Positions 62,638 through 64,000 of a stretch of DNA of 64,000 nucleotides are shown here, piece after piece. A program made the position numbers and the translations under genes. How positions within the stretch are numbered: position 1 is the first letter of the stretch; each line of letters starts with the position of its first letter. Origin of the DNA: Clostridiaceae bacterium (GTDB lineage Bacteria; Bacillota; Clostridia; Lachnospirales; Lachnospiraceae); contig CABJBA010000003.1 in the NCBI GenBank assembly GCA_902363735.1, positions 310,001 to 374,000 of the forward strand, read 5' to 3'. The notes under the pieces are model-generated. The model had not been told where the DNA came from. It ran no database searches and worked only from the letters and a program-made list of their open reading frames with translations.

Positions 62638-63450
62638 TCAGAGAACGCTCCATGCAATTCCCAAGGGCGTAACCAGCAATGCATCATTAGGCTTTATGGT
62701 TTCAATTCCAATTTCCTTTTCAAACACATCTTCAAAGCCGCAAAAACAACTGGAACCGCCTACCACATAAATCTTTTCCACATCATATCCGGTCAGAAAA
62801 CGCTTCACAATAGAAGCCATTTTCTGGACTACCGGTTTTATCACCGGAAATATCTCATCTTCTCTTGAAATATCTTTTTTTATAGTCTCTGCCTCTTCCA
62901 ATGTAACTCCGTAATAACCGGCCAACGTGAGAGTCATATGAATTCCGCCGGTGGGTTCATCGGCCGTAAAAATAACATTGCCGTCCCTTAATATGCTGAT
63001 GCCAGTGGTCCCTCCGCCCACATCAACCACTGCACCATCCATAACACCCAGAACCTTTGCTGCGGCAGTGGGTTCATCAACCACATTGGTAACCTCAAAT
63101 CCTGCCCCTTCCGCAACATTGGCAATACTGCGGGCGGTGCTTTCCAGAATCCCCGGCGGAATCGCTACCGCTCCGTCTAAAAGCCGTTCTCCCAGCCTTT
63201 CTTCCAGAATTTCCTTTAGCTGTTTTATAACTTTTATGGCGCCGAAATAATCTACAACAACACCGTCTTTCACCACCTTAGACGGGGCATATATGCCAGT
63301 AACCGGAATATTGTTTTCGTCTACAACAGCCAGCACAATATTAGCCGTTCCCAAATCCACCCCTGTCTTCAGCCGGCCGCTCCGGCTGCCACATGTTCCG
63401 GTCTGAACCAGTTTAGAGAATTCAGCCAGGCATTCATTTTGTATATGCAT
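62638..63450 (-). CDS. eutJ: EutJ-family actin-like ATPase
   Basis: The 270-residue protein has a GAGG site. It has the actin/Hsp70 phosphate loops K-T-G-V-D-L-G-T-A-N and V-D-V-G-G-G-T-T-G-I, and an adenosine loop V-V-G-G-S-S-C-F. The length and sequence match EutJ, encoded in ethanolamine and other microcompartment operons, with a presumed chaperone role. Here it lies beside a SAM synthetase gene, 26 bp upstream on the same strand, a combination found in glycyl-radical microcompartment loci. No shell protein genes are in the window. Confidence 0.85.
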   Translation of the reverse strand: MHIQNECLAEFSKLVQTGTCGSRSGRLKTGVDLGTANIVLAVVDENNIPVTGIYAPSKVVKDGVVVDYFGAIKVIKQLKEILEERLGERLLDGAVAIPPGILESTARSIANVAEGAGFEVTNVVDEPTAAAKVLGVMDGAVVDVGGGTTGISILRDGNVIFTADEPTGGIHMTLTLAGYYGVTLEEAETIKKDISREDEIFPVIKPVVQKMASIVKRFLTGYDVEKIYVVGGSSCFCGFEDVFEKEIGIETIKPNDALLVTPLGIAWSVL

Positions 63451-63476
63451 ATCTTATTCCTCTCATACAGAACTAT

Positions 63477-64000
63477 TTACTGGGAAGCCAATTGCTTCAG
63501 CAGCCATACCTTGTCTGTCTTTTCCCAGGCAAACCCCTGGTCTTCCCTGCCGAAATGCCCATATGCCGCGGTCTTTAAATACTGTGGTTTTCTCAGCTGC
63601 AAAGTCTCGATAATATCTTCCACCGAGAAAGAGAACACATCATTGACATACTGACGTATCTCTGTATCCGGAATGGTTCCGGTTCCAAATGTATTGATTT
63701 CCACAGCTTCCGGCTCTGAACTCCCGATTACGTATGCAAGGGATACTTCACACTTTGAAGCGAGTTTTGCGCCCACAATATTCTTTGCCACGTAACGGGC
63801 CATATAGGCCCCGCTCCGGTCTATCTTTGTGGGGTCCTTGCCGGAGAAAGCCCCTCCTCCGTGTCTTCCCACAGTTCCATAAGAATCCACCATGATTTTA
63901 CGGCCCGTTAACCCGGTATCTGCTGCCGGGCCTCCGATGACAAACCGGCCTGTGGGATTGATATGTATCTTAGTTTCATCTCTCAGCCACTTTCTGTCAA
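63477..64000 (-). CDS. metK: S-adenosylmethionine synthetase (partial, 5' end outside window)
   Basis: The frame is open from the right edge to the stop at 63477, giving about 173 residues of the C-terminal half. [25 protein letters not shown] are the MetK central and C-terminal signatures. It makes SAM from methionine and ATP. It is the likely upstream gene of eutJ, 26 bp away. A second copy linked to a microcompartment locus rather than the housekeeping copy is possible. Confidence 0.95.
   Translation of the reverse strand, partial: DRKWLRDETKIHINPTGRFVIGGPAADTGLTGRKIMVDSYGTVGRHGGGAFSGKDPTKIDRSGAYMARYVAKNIVGAKLASKCEVSLAYVIGSSEPEAVEINTFGTGTIPDTEIRQYVNDVFSFSVEDIIETLQLRKPQYLKTAAYGHFGREDQGFAWEKTDKVWLLKQLASQ

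Noticed and set aside
1..64000. CRISPR arrays, tRNA or rRNA genes, insertion sequences, integrase/attachment sites
   Set aside because: None was seen on either strand; the only tandem repeats lie inside two protein-coding genes.

Overview
The window reads as chromosomal DNA of an anaerobic, spore-forming, low-to-moderate G+C Firmicute, most likely a Lachnospiraceae/Clostridium relative (Lacrimispora- or Enterocloster-like). The reasons are the strong AGGAGG-type ribosome sites, TTG/GTG starts, 2-oxoacid:ferredoxin oxidoreductase, a tungsten/molybdenum aldehyde oxidoreductase, minimal TatAC, DUF4183 spore-surface-type proteins, and EutJ beside MetK. I found no rRNA, tRNA, CRISPR array, prophage or insertion sequence.

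Left part (1-7.3 kb): two adjacent CobW/G3E metal GTPases (one with a DUF1980-like C-terminus and cut by the window edge, one with a long His/Cys metal-binding stretch built from 13-residue tandem repeats), then a PfoR-like PTS IIC membrane protein. Next comes a three-gene sensory operon: a binding lipoprotein, a YesM-type histidine kinase and an AraC-type response regulator. It faces (7.3-12.7 kb) an operon of a paralogous binding lipoprotein, an ABC ATPase, a fused permease and a phosphohexomutase. Together these resemble HptRSA-type sensing plus AfuABC-type uptake of sugar phosphates.

The 13-21 kb block is a pterin-cofactor island: MoeA, an acidic protein of unknown function, a tungsten/molybdenum aldehyde:ferredoxin oxidoreductase, a four-cluster ferredoxin with a Tat lipoprotein signal, divergent tatA-tatC, an FMN-binding surface protein whose domain is interrupted by tandem repeats, and a MobB-like P-loop protein. 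I read it as an extracytoplasmic aldehyde-oxidising electron chain with its own Tat translocase. This is the most interesting system in the window.

From 21 to 31 kb lie mostly single genes: an ArsB/NhaD-type permease and a TIM-barrel protein, a YdcZ-type exporter divergent from a Crp-family regulator, DUF1801, GPP34, GNAT, AraC and M28 peptidase genes, an alkyltransferase-like protein, and a GapN-type aldehyde dehydrogenase. From 31 to 40.6 kb a beta-propeller protein and korAB precede four probable spore-surface genes (DUF4183, DUF4183/DUF11 mosaic, and two paralogues, one carrying a nested domain).

From 40.6 to 48.5 kb a sulfur block combines a TauE/SafE exporter, a cytoplasmic sulfatase, a Tau/Ssu-type ABC transporter with two different ATPases and two different permeases, and a divergent LacI regulator with operator-like palindromes on both sides. 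YolD and a Y-family polymerase follow. From 50.8 to 59.2 kb is a cellobiose-type module: GH1 glucosidase, ABC permeases and binding protein, a LacI regulator and GH94 cellobiose phosphorylase, with shared LacI-type operators. The right end holds an M20 amidohydrolase, a YARHG membrane protein, EutJ and the 3' part of metK, possibly the edge of a bacterial microcompartment locus.
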